NCBI RefSeq assembly: GCF_000154465.1 | Contig: NZ_DS499577.1 | Span: 618,013 to 682,012 of the forward strand | Source: Alistipes putredinis DSM 17216 | GTDB taxonomy: Bacteria; Bacteroidota; Bacteroidia; Bacteroidales; Rikenellaceae | Direction of reading: 5' to 3' | Length of the DNA: 64,000 bases | Part shown: piece after piece, positions 27,143-35,623 of the stretch | Layout: the number at the start of each line of letters is the position of its first letter | Numbering within the stretch: position 1 is the first letter of the stretch | Program-made: the position numbers and the translations under genes | Notes under the pieces: generated by a model | What the model was told of the DNA's origin: nothing | What the model saw: only the letters and a program-made list of their open reading frames with translations | Database searches by the model: none

Positions 27143-28096
27143 ATGATTACGATTTACCTCAAGCAATACAACAAGATCATCCGAAACGCCGATACCGGGC
27201 TCTTCGAGGAGTTGGGTTACGACGATATCTTGTGGATCGATATGCTGCAACCCACGATCAAGGAGCAGAAAGCGGTCGAGAATTTCATGGAGATCAACCT
27301 CCAGACCAAGCAGCAGGTCGAAGAGATCGAATCGACCTCGAAATATTCCGAAACCGAGAATGCGATCATTTCGAACGCCAACTTTTTCGTGCCGACGGGC
27401 GAGAGTTTCGTCATCGAACCCGTGTCGTTCATCATTTCGAACGAAGGTGTGCTGGTTTCGGTGCGCCAGGCCGAGTCGCGGACGTTTCAGGAGACGGAGA
27501 AGCGGCTCCAGATCAACTACCGCAACTATCCAACGGGCTATCATATTTTTATCACGTTGCTCGAAGTGCGGATCGACTACGATGCCGACATGGTCGAGCT
27601 GATCGCCCGTCAGGTGTCGTCGTTGAGCCGCAATATCAATGGCGAGGATTCAATCGACAAGGAGGTGCTGCGTCGCATCAATACCTTGCAGGAGAGTACG
27701 ATGTTGCTGCGGGAGAACATCTTCGACCGCCAGCGCGTGCTGTCGGGCATTCTGCGCAGCGAACGGTTCCCGAACGATATCTACCCGCGTTTGCAGTTGA
27801 TGATCAAGGACGTGAATTCGCTCATCAACCATGCCGATTTCAGTTTTCAGCGTCTGGACTATATCCAGGATGCGGCACTGGGTCTTATCAATATCGAGCA
27901 GAACGAGATCGTAAAGATCTTCTCGGTGGCTGCTGTGGTTTTCATGCCCGCGACGTTGATCGCAAGTATTTATGGCATGAACTTTTCGATCATGCCCGAG
28001 CTGCACTGGAAATACGGCTACCTGTTTGCCATCGGCTTGATGTTGCTCTGTTCGGGGCTTACGATCTGGTTCTTCCGATTCAAGAAGTGGTTATAA
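27143..28096 (+). CDS. corA: CorA-family magnesium transporter
   Basis: The 317-residue protein has a long cytoplasmic N-terminal domain with a coiled-coil region and two C-terminal membrane helices. The signature YGMNF lies at the end of the first helix (GMN at 278-280), followed by the loop MPELHWKYGY and the second helix. It forms a pentameric channel for Mg2+ or Co2+ in the inner membrane. It is probably in one unit with mqnA and ends before the terminator at 28207. Confidence 0.94.
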   Translation: MITIYLKQYNKIIRNADTGLFEELGYDDILWIDMLQPTIKEQKAVENFMEINLQTKQQVEEIESTSKYSETENAIISNANFFVPTGESFVIEPVSFIISNEGVLVSVRQAESRTFQETEKRLQINYRNYPTGYHIFITLLEVRIDYDADMVELIARQVSSLSRNINGEDSIDKEVLRRINTLQESTMLLRENIFDRQRVLSGILRSERFPNDIYPRLQLMIKDVNSLINHADFSFQRLDYIQDAALGLINIEQNEIVKIFSVAAVVFMPATLIASIYGMNFSIMPELHWKYGYLFAIGLMLLCSGLTIWFFRFKKWL

Positions 28097-28206
28097 AGAC
28101 AGTCCGCTTCGACTTCGGCTTCATTTTCGTCGGTCGGGGTGTTTTTTACCTTTTCAGAAAGTCGTTCCCGAAACCGGGGAGAAATAAAGTACGGATATGA
28201 CAAGAC

Positions 28207-28237
28207 AAATAGCCGATCCACTGCGGATCGGCTATTT
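28207..28237. terminator. Bidirectional terminator after corA
   Basis: A 13-bp stem (28207-28219 with 28225-28237) with A and T tracts on either side lies between convergent genes: corA on plus and the lipoprotein gene ending at 28265 on minus. Confidence 0.88.
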
Positions 28238-28264
28238 TACAATTACCCGAATTTGTGCTGCCGG

Positions 28265-28987
28265 CTATTGCAACGCAGGATCGACCTCCGGCGTGCAGGT
28301 TATCGAGGCGGTCTTGACCGTGCCATCCGAAGTGGTGAACTCCACCGTAAAAGTATGCACTTCGCCCGGATTGTCGGGAACCGACGTAAAATAAAGTATA
28401 AACGAGTAAATCGACAAGGAGGAAAGAGTGTATTCGACCACCCGCAGATCGTCGGGTTGCAAAGCCGACAACGGTTTGTTGTATAGAAATAGAATTTCTT
28501 TCCCAAGATCGGAATAAGAATGATAATCGTTCTCTATGTATTCGGCATAGCTTACATACCGAACTCCCATTTTATCGTTCAACGGCGATCCTGCCGGGTA
28601 TTTGGCGCTCCAATCTTTGTCGCTGGTAACTTTTATGCCGGTGAAATTGTCTGCGAATGCGGTCAAATCCGACCATGGAAGCGACTTCAGATTGTTGTAT
28701 TCCGTATCGTGATTGCGCTCTGCGATTCGAAGAAAATCGTCGGTATGCTGCGCCCCCTCCTGTTCCGGTGTCTGATAGTACACCGGATCCTCCAGAAGTA
28801 CCTGAAATCCGGACATGGAATAGAGCGTCGATGGTTTTTCAGCCAGCATGCCGTATAAAACATAGCTCCCGTCCACATAATTTTGAACGAGATATTTCGA
28901 ATAGCCGGATCCATTTCCAATCCACTCCTCCGGTTCGTTGCAACCAACCAGACTACTCAAAAAAATATAAATCAATAACTTTTTCAT
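28265..28987 (-). CDS. C10-protease partner lipoprotein 1
   Basis: The 240-residue protein begins with a lipoprotein signal (MKKLLIYIFLSSLVGC, lipidated cysteine C16). It shares with four other proteins in this window a central FADNF..VTSDKDWS..PAGSPLND pattern and a C-terminus TVKTASITCTPEVDPALQ. Its start overlaps the stop of the upstream C10 protease gene as ATGA, so the two are translated together. C10 proteases in streptococci and Bacteroides are commonly encoded beside an inhibitor gene (Spi/Bfi type), so an inhibitor or chaperone role is inferred. It would sit in the periplasm or on the outer membrane. Confidence 0.75.
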   Translation of the reverse strand: MKKLLIYIFLSSLVGCNEPEEWIGNGSGYSKYLVQNYVDGSYVLYGMLAEKPSTLYSMSGFQVLLEDPVYYQTPEQEGAQHTDDFLRIAERNHDTEYNNLKSLPWSDLTAFADNFTGIKVTSDKDWSAKYPAGSPLNDKMGVRYVSYAEYIENDYHSYSDLGKEILFLYNKPLSALQPDDLRVVEYTLSSLSIYSFILYFTSVPDNPGEVHTFTVEFTTSDGTVKTASITCTPEVDPALQ

Positions 28988-30387
28988 TTGCTCAAATTAT
29001 AAGTGACGGCCGAAAAATCATGATCGTAATCTCTGTCTTCTATTGACTGCGGGCTGACAGGTCCCCTGTCTGTATAGAACGCATTGAATGTATAGTATCC
29101 GTCTTTTTGTCCTCCCCAGCCGAAATTGGCATGCACAAATTCTTTCGACTCTGTGTGGTATTGAGTAGGCAAAAAAGCATATCTGGTTATCACGCGTCTT
29201 TCACGGAGCAACCAACCGTCCAATACCCATGCGTGACTATTAGTACTGCTCTTCCCGGAATAATAAAATGGAAGTTTTTTCACGAAAATCATATCCCGAA
29301 CTTTGTCGGTAGTTATAGGCGATAAAGCTATATTTGAATAGCCTAATCCTATGTCACCCAAATATTGGAGTAACTTCACTACGTTTTTCGTTGGGGCGGG
29401 AGAACCTCCGTCGTCACTGTGGTATTTCACACCAACTGCCTCTCCCATTTTATTGATGAAATAGGCTACAGCCCATGTTTGGGCATTCATGGATTCCCCA
29501 CTTACAACAGGTTTCACTAACTGGGGATGTGTTACCGCTTCTTCGATATTAAGCCACATGGCTTCATTCAAAAGCTGATCTCCTATTTGATAAAATTTTT
29601 TATTATAATTTAAAGCGTTGAAAACTAAAATTTGTGCAACTGCTACCGGGACACATCCGGCAAAACAGTTTTTGCCATTTTCAATTGGGCATAAATAATT
29701 ATATGGTTTGGTTTGGTTCCATCGGGTTTTGAGGAGAATGCCTGATTGTTCTTTGGTTTCCCAAGGTTCATAGTCAATACCGACAGGTTGTTGTCCTTCC
29801 GGCCACCAATGTTCTATATCGGTAATAGGGCCTCCGACGATGCCGTTTCCGCCACCGCCGGTATCGACACCTCCGATCGCGGCCTGTGCAACCATTTGCA
29901 GGGGGAATACCAACTCACCGTCCGCTTCGGCCTGTTCGGGAGTAACCGTTACGGCATACCGGAACTCTTCGGTCGTGAGGCTTCCTTCATCGACGACCGC
30001 ATAGACCGGCTCCAACCGGTCGTCGGCCCCCAGAATGGCATAGCCCGCCTCGTTCTCGAAATTGACGATGTAGAGCAGATCCTCCACGTCGGCCGTGGCT
30101 TCGCTGCGGGTACCGCCGGGACTTAACGCTTCGGGAGAAACCGTCGTCACGTTTTTCACACGCCGTATGCCGCCGCTGCGGGTGACAGCGCCGTCTTCCG
30201 CCGGAGCGTCGATCGCCTCGAGAAGGCCTTGCAAATCCTCAAGGGCTTGTTCGACGGGGACGACGTGCGAGATTTTCTGCTCGGGGACGGACGGAGGTTG
30301 GGGGACTTCCTCTGTGGTCAAGTCACTGGTACAGCCGACAAGCAACCCTAAAATTGCCAGTAGCGACAAATACTTCATGTTTTTCAT
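28984..30387 (-). CDS. C10 (SpeB/streptopain-like) cysteine protease lipoprotein 1
   Basis: The 467-residue preproprotein has a lipoprotein signal (LLVGC, C19), a prodomain (VPVEQALEDLQ at 44-54, then ATADVEDLLYIVNFENEAG) and a mature domain. Catalytic features are the nucleophile C245 in FAGCVPVAVAQIL, H385 in SHAWVLDGW, and the FGWGG loop near 423-426. The DNA for the prodomain is GC-rich and that for the mature part AT-richer, a sharp step suggesting module exchange. It is complete and probably active. Its leader differs from that of the second copy. The partner lipoprotein gene overlaps its stop. Confidence 0.9.
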   Translation of the reverse strand: MKNMKYLSLLAILGLLVGCTSDLTTEEVPQPPSVPEQKISHVVPVEQALEDLQGLLEAIDAPAEDGAVTRSGGIRRVKNVTTVSPEALSPGGTRSEATADVEDLLYIVNFENEAGYAILGADDRLEPVYAVVDEGSLTTEEFRYAVTVTPEQAEADGELVFPLQMVAQAAIGGVDTGGGGNGIVGGPITDIEHWWPEGQQPVGIDYEPWETKEQSGILLKTRWNQTKPYNYLCPIENGKNCFAGCVPVAVAQILVFNALNYNKKFYQIGDQLLNEAMWLNIEEAVTHPQLVKPVVSGESMNAQTWAVAYFINKMGEAVGVKYHSDDGGSPAPTKNVVKLLQYLGDIGLGYSNIALSPITTDKVRDMIFVKKLPFYYSGKSSTNSHAWVLDGWLLRERRVITRYAFLPTQYHTESKEFVHANFGWGGQKDGYYTFNAFYTDRGPVSPQSIEDRDYDHDFSAVTYNLSK

Positions 30388-30573
30388 ATCAAATTAGGGT
30401 TAAAGCGAATAAAATGACAAATTCAGAGATGTTTTTATTAAAAAAACAAAAATCGTGCAATTATTTTTGAATATTCAAACTTTTGCAATGTGAAATCGAG
30501 CGAAAAATCTTTTGTCGGTTTGGATATATACGACAAAACCGACCGGGCAAGGGCGTCCCGCCTTCCGTCGCAT

Positions 30574-30622
30574 TTTCGCGCCGACTTTTCACCATCCTTC
30601 CCTCCCGCCGCACCGACCGGCC
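30574..30622. repeat. 49-bp direct repeat, copy 1 (cassette boundary)
   Basis: These 49 bases recur exactly, in the same orientation, at 33225-33273. Between the two copies lies one complete protease-plus-lipoprotein cassette (about 2.6 kb). The seven bases 30616-30622 (ACCGGCC) also form the junction with the protease remnant. Confidence 0.85.
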
Positions 30623-30717
30623 TCCGGTCCGTTGCGCAGATCGAAAGCTCCGTAGTAATAATACCCGTTGGCTGTCCCTCCCCATCCGAAATTGCAATGG
30701 ATCAAACGTTTGTCTAG
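30616..30717 (-). pseudogene. Leftover C-terminal piece of a C10 protease
   Basis: The minus strand encodes LDKRLIHCNFGWGG, the conserved C-terminal segment of these proteases, then NGYYYYGAF and DLRNGPEAG before breaking off at the 49-bp repeat. It has no start, prodomain or catalytic Cys/His. The same sequence occurs at 59402-59503 on the plus strand, where it continues to a proper stop. It is a truncated module left by recombination. Confidence 0.8.
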
Positions 30718-30930
30718 AGCGTCTTTCTTGCGAAACAGGACTGGAGCGGCAAGAATTTTAGCCCGTATTGAAGTTCGACCTTATATTATGCTGTTCCTGT
30801 CGGCTATTTATTGCAACGCAGGATCGACCTCCGGCGTGCAGGTGACCGAGGCAGTCTTGACATCGCCCTCGACGGTCGTCCAGCGAAGCGTCAGCGTATG
30901 CTCTTTTTCGAGCGTCGGGGCACTGGTGAA
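30616..30930 (-). repeat. Inverted long repeat, cassette 3' end (copy A)
   Basis: About 315 bases, from the last part of lipoprotein gene 2 through the protease remnant, match 59189-59503 on the opposite strand nearly base for base. The end at 30616 coincides with the 49-bp repeat. Confidence 0.85.
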
Positions 30931-31560
30931 GACGATTACAGGGGATTTTGTCTGTGAACTGAAATCTGTCAATGAATAGTAAACCATTTTCATGTCGGCA
31001 GCAGTCAACTCCGACGGACGCTTTTCGATGGTTTTGAGATAATCGTAATTTTGCAGAAATTCATACTTATATTCTCCCATATCGTAACCGTCGTGTACGA
31101 AATCGGAGGAAGAGTTGATGCGCACCTGCAAAACATCGTCGAGCGATGTCCCGGCGGGATGTGCTTCATCCCAGTCGGCATTGCTTGTAACGACCATTTT
31201 ACTGAAATTATCGGCAAAAGTGGCGACCATAGGTAAAGCACCGTTAGCTAATACCTGATTAAAATCAATATCGTTGTTTCTTGCAGCCCATCGGTTGAAT
31301 TTTTCGATGTCTGGTCCGTAAAAAAAATACATTTTGGGAGATGGTATGCATATGACAAATCCCGCAATCTGTTTTTTCGATAACCTATGTGCATCCCCCG
31401 AACATTCGTTTTGAAATTCAGTCAACATGATCTGCCCATCGACATACAATTCGACAAAATTTTTATGGAACCCACCTAGTCCATCCTTTTCCGATTTTTC
31501 GCAGGCGACACATAATGTAACGATCGACAACAGCACGCCCAAATATTTGATTCGTTTCAT
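30808..31560 (-). CDS. C10-protease partner lipoprotein 2
   Basis: The 250-residue protein has a lipoprotein signal (MKRIKYLGVLLSIVTLCVAC). It carries FADNFSKMVVTSNADWD, then EAHPAGTSLDD, and a C-terminus (HTLTLRWTTVEGDVKTASV, then TCTPEVDPALQ) identical in sequence to that of partner 3. The N-terminal two thirds differ from the other partners. It begins 11 bases after the stop of protease 2. An inhibitor or folding partner role is inferred from adjacency, as for the Spi-type proteins of other C10 proteases. Confidence 0.75.
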   Translation of the reverse strand: MKRIKYLGVLLSIVTLCVACEKSEKDGLGGFHKNFVELYVDGQIMLTEFQNECSGDAHRLSKKQIAGFVICIPSPKMYFFYGPDIEKFNRWAARNNDIDFNQVLANGALPMVATFADNFSKMVVTSNADWDEAHPAGTSLDDVLQVRINSSSDFVHDGYDMGEYKYEFLQNYDYLKTIEKRPSELTAADMKMVYYSLTDFSSQTKSPVIVFTSAPTLEKEHTLTLRWTTVEGDVKTASVTCTPEVDPALQ

Positions 31561-31571
31561 AATAGGAGATT

Positions 31572-32987
31572 TTAAGGTATTTCCGTATAAGTAATCATTC
31601 GCAAATCGTCAGTGTAATTTCCATCTTGGGTACCTTCTACATTATCTATCCCACTTTCCTGATCAACAGGCTTTGTCGTCGTGTTAAAACTACCGCTAAA
31701 ATAATAACCGTTACATAGTCCATTCCATCCGAAATTACAATGAATAAGCGTTTGTGGAACCTGCTCCTTTGAAGAGATTGATGTAGTACCGTTACGATAA
31801 TAAGTTTTTATATAACGCATTCGATATAACCAACCATCTATATTCCACTGATGATTAAGTTTTCTGCCAGTACTAGAATGTCCTCTTACTATAGTTGTTT
31901 TTTTTCGATCCAACATCATCGTACGTACATAACTATCACGGTAAGTGTGATCATTTACTCCCTTATAAAGGACATAAGTCAAACCATCTCGAGAATCTTT
32001 TAGACTCGCAGAACTTCCATCCAAACCATAATCCATATTCAGGACAACGCCGATTGCGTATATTAACATAGACACAGCTTTGGCTTCAGGAGTAAGAGTG
32101 GACGGTTTTCCTTCTGTGGCTATAAGAAGATTAGGATTCTGAATCGCACGTCTGATCAATGTCCAATCGATCGGAGTTCCTTTGATCGACCCGACTACAG
32201 AACCATAATGCCAATAATTTGATACTAAAACCTGTGCCACAGCAATAGCCGAACATCCTGCCCAACAACATTTTCCATTGATTTGTGTGACACTTGCATT
32301 AAAAGGATACCCTTGTCCCCATTTCACCGGGATCAGTGGTCCGACTTTTTCTTGAGTGACATAAACATATTCTCGTCTTAAAACATCGCCGCCTAAATCC
32401 CCCGTGTGACGTCCGTCGTCGCTCATAGGTGCGACTCCTCCATCAGCATCTGTATCGGCGTTTTCGATTCCGATGATCGCAGCCTGTGCAACCAATTGCA
32501 GCGGGAAAACGAATTTTCCGTCGGCTTGTGCCTGTTCATCGGTTATGGTTACGGCATACCGGAACTCTTCGGTCGTGAGGCTTCCTTCATCGACGACCGC
32601 ATAGACCGGCTCCAACCGGTCGTCGGCCCCCAGAATGGCATAGCCGGCCTCGTTCTCGAAATTGACGATGTAGAGCAGATCCTCCACGTCGGCCGTAGCT
32701 TCGCTGCGGGTGCCGTCGGGATTCAACACTTCGGGAGAAACCGTCGTCACGTTTTTCACACGCCGTATGCCGCCGCTGCGGGTGACAGCGCCATCTTCCG
32801 CGGGAATATCGATCTCTTCGAGGACGGATTGCAACTCTTCGAGAGCCTGTTCGACAGGGACCGCATGCGGCTTTTCAGCAGTCGGAGGGTTTTCACCGAA
32901 AGGCCCCGGCTCCGTGCCCGGATCGGCCGTACAACTAGCTAATAGCCAGCAACCGAAGAACAGTGAAAAAAGTCTGAAATGTTTCAT
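31572..32987 (-). CDS. C10 (SpeB/streptopain-like) cysteine protease lipoprotein 2
   Basis: The 471-residue protein has a lipoprotein signal (MKHFRLFSLFFGCWLLASC, C19), a prodomain (VPVEQALEELQ at 43-53) and a mature domain with nucleophile C245 (WAGCSAIAVAQVL), H379 (NHQWNIDGW) and the HCNFGWNG loop. It is complete. The first about 200 codons are GC-rich and almost identical to those of protease 3; after that the sequence is AT-richer and diverged. A leader of about 240 bases with a hairpin and a tgt-derived piece lies upstream. Lipoprotein 2 follows 11 bases after the stop. Confidence 0.9.
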   Translation of the reverse strand: MKHFRLFSLFFGCWLLASCTADPGTEPGPFGENPPTAEKPHAVPVEQALEELQSVLEEIDIPAEDGAVTRSGGIRRVKNVTTVSPEVLNPDGTRSEATADVEDLLYIVNFENEAGYAILGADDRLEPVYAVVDEGSLTTEEFRYAVTITDEQAQADGKFVFPLQLVAQAAIIGIENADTDADGGVAPMSDDGRHTGDLGGDVLRREYVYVTQEKVGPLIPVKWGQGYPFNASVTQINGKCCWAGCSAIAVAQVLVSNYWHYGSVVGSIKGTPIDWTLIRRAIQNPNLLIATEGKPSTLTPEAKAVSMLIYAIGVVLNMDYGLDGSSASLKDSRDGLTYVLYKGVNDHTYRDSYVRTMMLDRKKTTIVRGHSSTGRKLNHQWNIDGWLYRMRYIKTYYRNGTTSISSKEQVPQTLIHCNFGWNGLCNGYYFSGSFNTTTKPVDQESGIDNVEGTQDGNYTDDLRMITYTEIP

Positions 32988-33018
32988 AACGGATTAATTT
33001 CAGGGTTTTCGGTCGAAC

Positions 33019-33054
33019 CCTGTTCCGGGAGTTGCTGAAAATTCCCGGAACAGG
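33019..33054 (-). promoter_or_regulatory. Conserved leader hairpin before protease 2
   Basis: A perfect 12-bp inverted repeat (33019-33030 with 33043-33054, 12-base loop) lies about 30-65 bases before the protease 2 ATG. The other locus has the equivalent hairpin at 57165-57201, with changes mainly in loop and lower stem. It may be an attenuator or protect the mRNA. Confidence 0.6.
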
Positions 33055-33153
33055 ACCGGAAGAAGTTTTCCTCCTGATCCGAAATTAAACATTTCTTTGT
33101 TGATTACCAAATAAAATACATTTTATTTGCAATCAAATAAAACAAACCGCATT

Positions 33154-33207
33154 CGGGCTTCGTCGCGCACGTCGCGGTGAAAGATGCCCTTGACAGTCGC
33201 CGCCGTA
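33154..33207 (-). pseudogene. 54-bp tgt-derived fragment in the protease leader
   Basis: The minus strand here matches bases 33465-33518 of the nearby tgt gene (codons for TAATVKGIFHRDVRDEA) with only a few differences. The same fragment is in the other protease leader at 57012-57065. It has no start or stop of its own. Confidence 0.85.
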
Positions 33208-33224
33208 TATTCCCGGCCCCGTTA

Positions 33225-33273
33225 TTTCGCGCCGACTTTTCACCATCCTTCCCTCCCGCCGCACCGACCGGCC
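33225..33273. repeat. 49-bp direct repeat, copy 2 (cassette boundary)
   Basis: Exact copy of 30574-30622 in the same orientation, about 90 bases before tgt and just upstream of the leader of protease 2. The pair brackets the protease 2/lipoprotein 2 cassette. Confidence 0.85.
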
Positions 33274-33360
33274 GCGACATGACCGCGATGCACACTGTTG
33301 CGACCATTTTTTATGAATTATAAATAGTTTTACGTACTTTTGTACGTTATATAGACATCT

Positions 33361-34491
33361 ATGAAATTTACGCTCCAACATAAAGACCCCTCTTCGCAGG
33401 CGCGGGCGGGCGAATTGCAGACCGATCACGGCGTGGTGAAGACCCCGATCTTTATGCCCGTAGGTACGGCGGCGACCGTCAAGGGCATTTTTCACCGCGA
33501 CGTGCGCGACGAAGCCCGGGCCCAGATCATCCTGGCCAACACCTATCACCTTTATCTGCGTCCCGGTATGGATATTCTCGAGCGGGCGGGCGGCGTGCAC
33601 CGCTTCTCGACCTGGGACGGGCCGATGCTCACCGACAGCGGCGGCTTTCAGGTCTTCTCGCTAGCGGGCTGCCGCAAGCTCAAGGAGGAAGGATGCCATT
33701 TCCAGTCCCACATCGACGGTTCGCGCCATCTGTTCACGCCCGAAAGCGTGATCGACACGGAGCGTACGATCGGCGCCGATATCATGATGGCCTTCGACGA
33801 GTGTCCGCCGGGCGACTCGCCGCGTGATTATGCCGCCAAGTCGCTCGCCCTGACCGAGCGCTGGCTCGACCGCTGTTTCAACCGTTACCGCCAGACCTCG
33901 CCCAAATACGGCCATTACCAGGCGCTGTTCCCCATCGTACAGGGCTGTACCTATCCCGACTTGCGGGCGCGGGCGGCCGAAAATGTCAAACAGTACGACG
34001 CGGACGGCTATGCCATCGGCGGTCTTGCCGTAGGCGAGCCGACCGACGTGATGTACGAGATGATCGAGGTGGTGAATGCCATCCTGCCCGAAGACCGCCC
34101 CCGCTACCTGATGGGGGTCGGCACGCCGATCAACATCCTCGAAGGCATCGCCCGGGGTGTCGATATGTTCGACTGCGTGATGCCCACGCGCAACGGACGC
34201 AACGGACAGATTTTCACTTCGGAAGGCACGATCAATATCCGCAACAAGAAATGGGAGGACGACTTCTCCCCGATCGATCCCGAAGGCACCGCCTTCGTCG
34301 ATCACGTCTATACGAAAGCCTACCTGCATCATCTGACGATCTGCCAGGAGATGCTCGGTGCGCAGATCGCTTCGCTGCACAACATCGCATTCTACCTGCG
34401 GCTGGTCACCGAGGCCCGCCGACACATCGGGGCCGGGGATTTCACACCCTGGAAGGAGCAGATGGTCGCCAAACTCGGCCGCAGGCTGTAA
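33361..34491 (+). CDS. tgt: Queuine/preQ1 tRNA-ribosyltransferase
   Basis: The 376-residue protein has the TGT fold landmarks: ILANTYHLYLRPG, the LTDSGGFQVFSL segment with the proton-abstracting aspartate, MMAFDECPPGD, GGLAVGEP, and DCVMPTRNGRNGQIF with the nucleophilic aspartate. It exchanges guanine 34 for preQ1 in tRNAs. The usual CXCX2C zinc site near the C-terminus is not present: the place reads DPEGTAFVDHVYTKAYLHHL. A TACTTTTG -7-like element is at 33335-33342. An LptF/G gene follows after 13 bases. A 54-bp piece of this gene is duplicated in both protease leaders. Confidence 0.95.
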   Translation: MKFTLQHKDPSSQARAGELQTDHGVVKTPIFMPVGTAATVKGIFHRDVRDEARAQIILANTYHLYLRPGMDILERAGGVHRFSTWDGPMLTDSGGFQVFSLAGCRKLKEEGCHFQSHIDGSRHLFTPESVIDTERTIGADIMMAFDECPPGDSPRDYAAKSLALTERWLDRCFNRYRQTSPKYGHYQALFPIVQGCTYPDLRARAAENVKQYDADGYAIGGLAVGEPTDVMYEMIEVVNAILPEDRPRYLMGVGTPINILEGIARGVDMFDCVMPTRNGRNGQIFTSEGTINIRNKKWEDDFSPIDPEGTAFVDHVYTKAYLHHLTICQEMLGAQIASLHNIAFYLRLVTEARRHIGAGDFTPWKEQMVAKLGRRL

Positions 34492-34504
34492 CACTCGAAC
34501 CACG

Positions 34505-35623
34505 ATGAAACGAAAGCTCCCGCATTTCCGCTTCCCCGGATTCAAGATCCTCGACCGGTATATCCTCGGCAAGTTCTTGAGCACCTACTTCTTCGCTATC
34601 GCGATGATCATCGTGGTCGTGGTGATCTTCGACTACGTGGAGAAGATCGACAACTTTACGGAAACGAAAGCGCCGCTCAAGGCGATCATTTTCGACTATT
34701 ACCTGAATTTCATCCCGTTCTTCATCAACCAGTTCAGCGGACTGTTCACCTTCATCGCCGTCATTTTCTTCACCTCGAAAATGGCCTATCAGACCGAGAT
34801 CGTGGCTATGCTTTCGGGCGGCATGAGTTTCCGGCGGCTGATGTGGCCCTATTTCCTGGGGGCGCTCATCATCGCTTCGCTCTCTCTGGGGTTGAACCTC
34901 TGGTTGATTCCGGTGTCGCAGCGCAGCTGCGTGGCTTTCGAGAACCAATACATCCCGCGCAAGGCGCGTTTCCAATACGATAAAAATATCTACCGTCAGA
35001 TCGAACCCGGTACGTTCGCCTATATCCGCAACTACTCCAAGGAATCGAACCAGGCTTCGTTCTTCAGCCTGGAAGAGTACGAATCGGGAGCGATGACCGC
35101 ATCGCTCGAAGCCGCAGAGGTGAGGTTCAATCCCGAAACCAAGCGGTGGTCGGCCCGACGATATACCACCCGCACGTTCGATTCGCTCGGTGTGGAAACT
35201 TTCACGCAACACCGCAATCTGGACACACTCATTAATCTGGATGTCAATGAATTGGGACGCACTGACCAGTTGATAAAAACAATGAATATAGTGGAACTGA
35301 ACCAGTTCCTCGAACAGCAGCGAAGCAAGGGTTCCGACTCGATCAACATCATTCAGGTCGAACAACACGCCCGTTACGCCTATCCTGTCGGTACGTTCAT
35401 TCTGACACTCATCGGTGTTTCGCTCTCCTCGCGCAAGGTGCGGGGCGGCACGGGACTCCACATCGGCATCGGCATTGCCCTTTGCTTCTCGTATATCCTC
35501 TTCATCCGCTTCTTCGAGGAGTTTGCCAAGAGCGGTACGCTGCCGCCCTGGATCGCTGTCTGGATACCGAACATACTTTACCTCTGTATCGCTGTTTATC
35601 TTTATCGCAAAGCACCGAAATAA
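34505..35623 (+). CDS. LptF/LptG-family permease (YjgP/YjgQ)
   Basis: The ATG at 34505 gives 372 residues with the LptFG pattern: two membrane helices near the N-terminus (STYFFAIAMIIVVVVIFDYVE; NQFSGLFTFIAVIFFTSKMA), the MLSGGMSFRRLMWPY segment that contacts the ATPase, a periplasmic beta domain, then two or three C-terminal helices. It forms the inner-membrane part of the lipopolysaccharide exporter. The longer frame from 34358 overlaps tgt and is rejected. Its stop overlaps the mqnE start as TAATG. Confidence 0.9.
   Translation: MKRKLPHFRFPGFKILDRYILGKFLSTYFFAIAMIIVVVVIFDYVEKIDNFTETKAPLKAIIFDYYLNFIPFFINQFSGLFTFIAVIFFTSKMAYQTEIVAMLSGGMSFRRLMWPYFLGALIIASLSLGLNLWLIPVSQRSCVAFENQYIPRKARFQYDKNIYRQIEPGTFAYIRNYSKESNQASFFSLEEYESGAMTASLEAAEVRFNPETKRWSARRYTTRTFDSLGVETFTQHRNLDTLINLDVNELGRTDQLIKTMNIVELNQFLEQQRSKGSDSINIIQVEQHARYAYPVGTFILTLIGVSLSSRKVRGGTGLHIGIGIALCFSYILFIRFFEEFAKSGTLPPWIAVWIPNILYLCIAVYLYRKAPK

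Larger units (their letters stand above)
30388..30807. other. Intergenic region with protease remnant and repeat
   Basis: The 420 bases between pair 1 and pair 2 contain the upstream region of protease 1 (AT-rich, with a TTGAATATTCAA-like palindrome), one copy of the 49-bp direct repeat (30574-30622), and a remnant of a third protease C-terminus (30616-30717, minus). No other gene was recognised. Confidence 0.7.
32369..33230 (-). repeat. Inverted long repeat, leader plus prodomain (copy A)
   Basis: The minus strand from 33230 to about 32369 matches 56989-57779 on the plus strand: about 240 bases of leader with few differences, then the prodomain, apart from a changed signal peptide and a 72-base gap in the other copy. 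Together with the 3' repeats, the two loci form facing repeats around a segment of about 24 kb. Confidence 0.85.
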
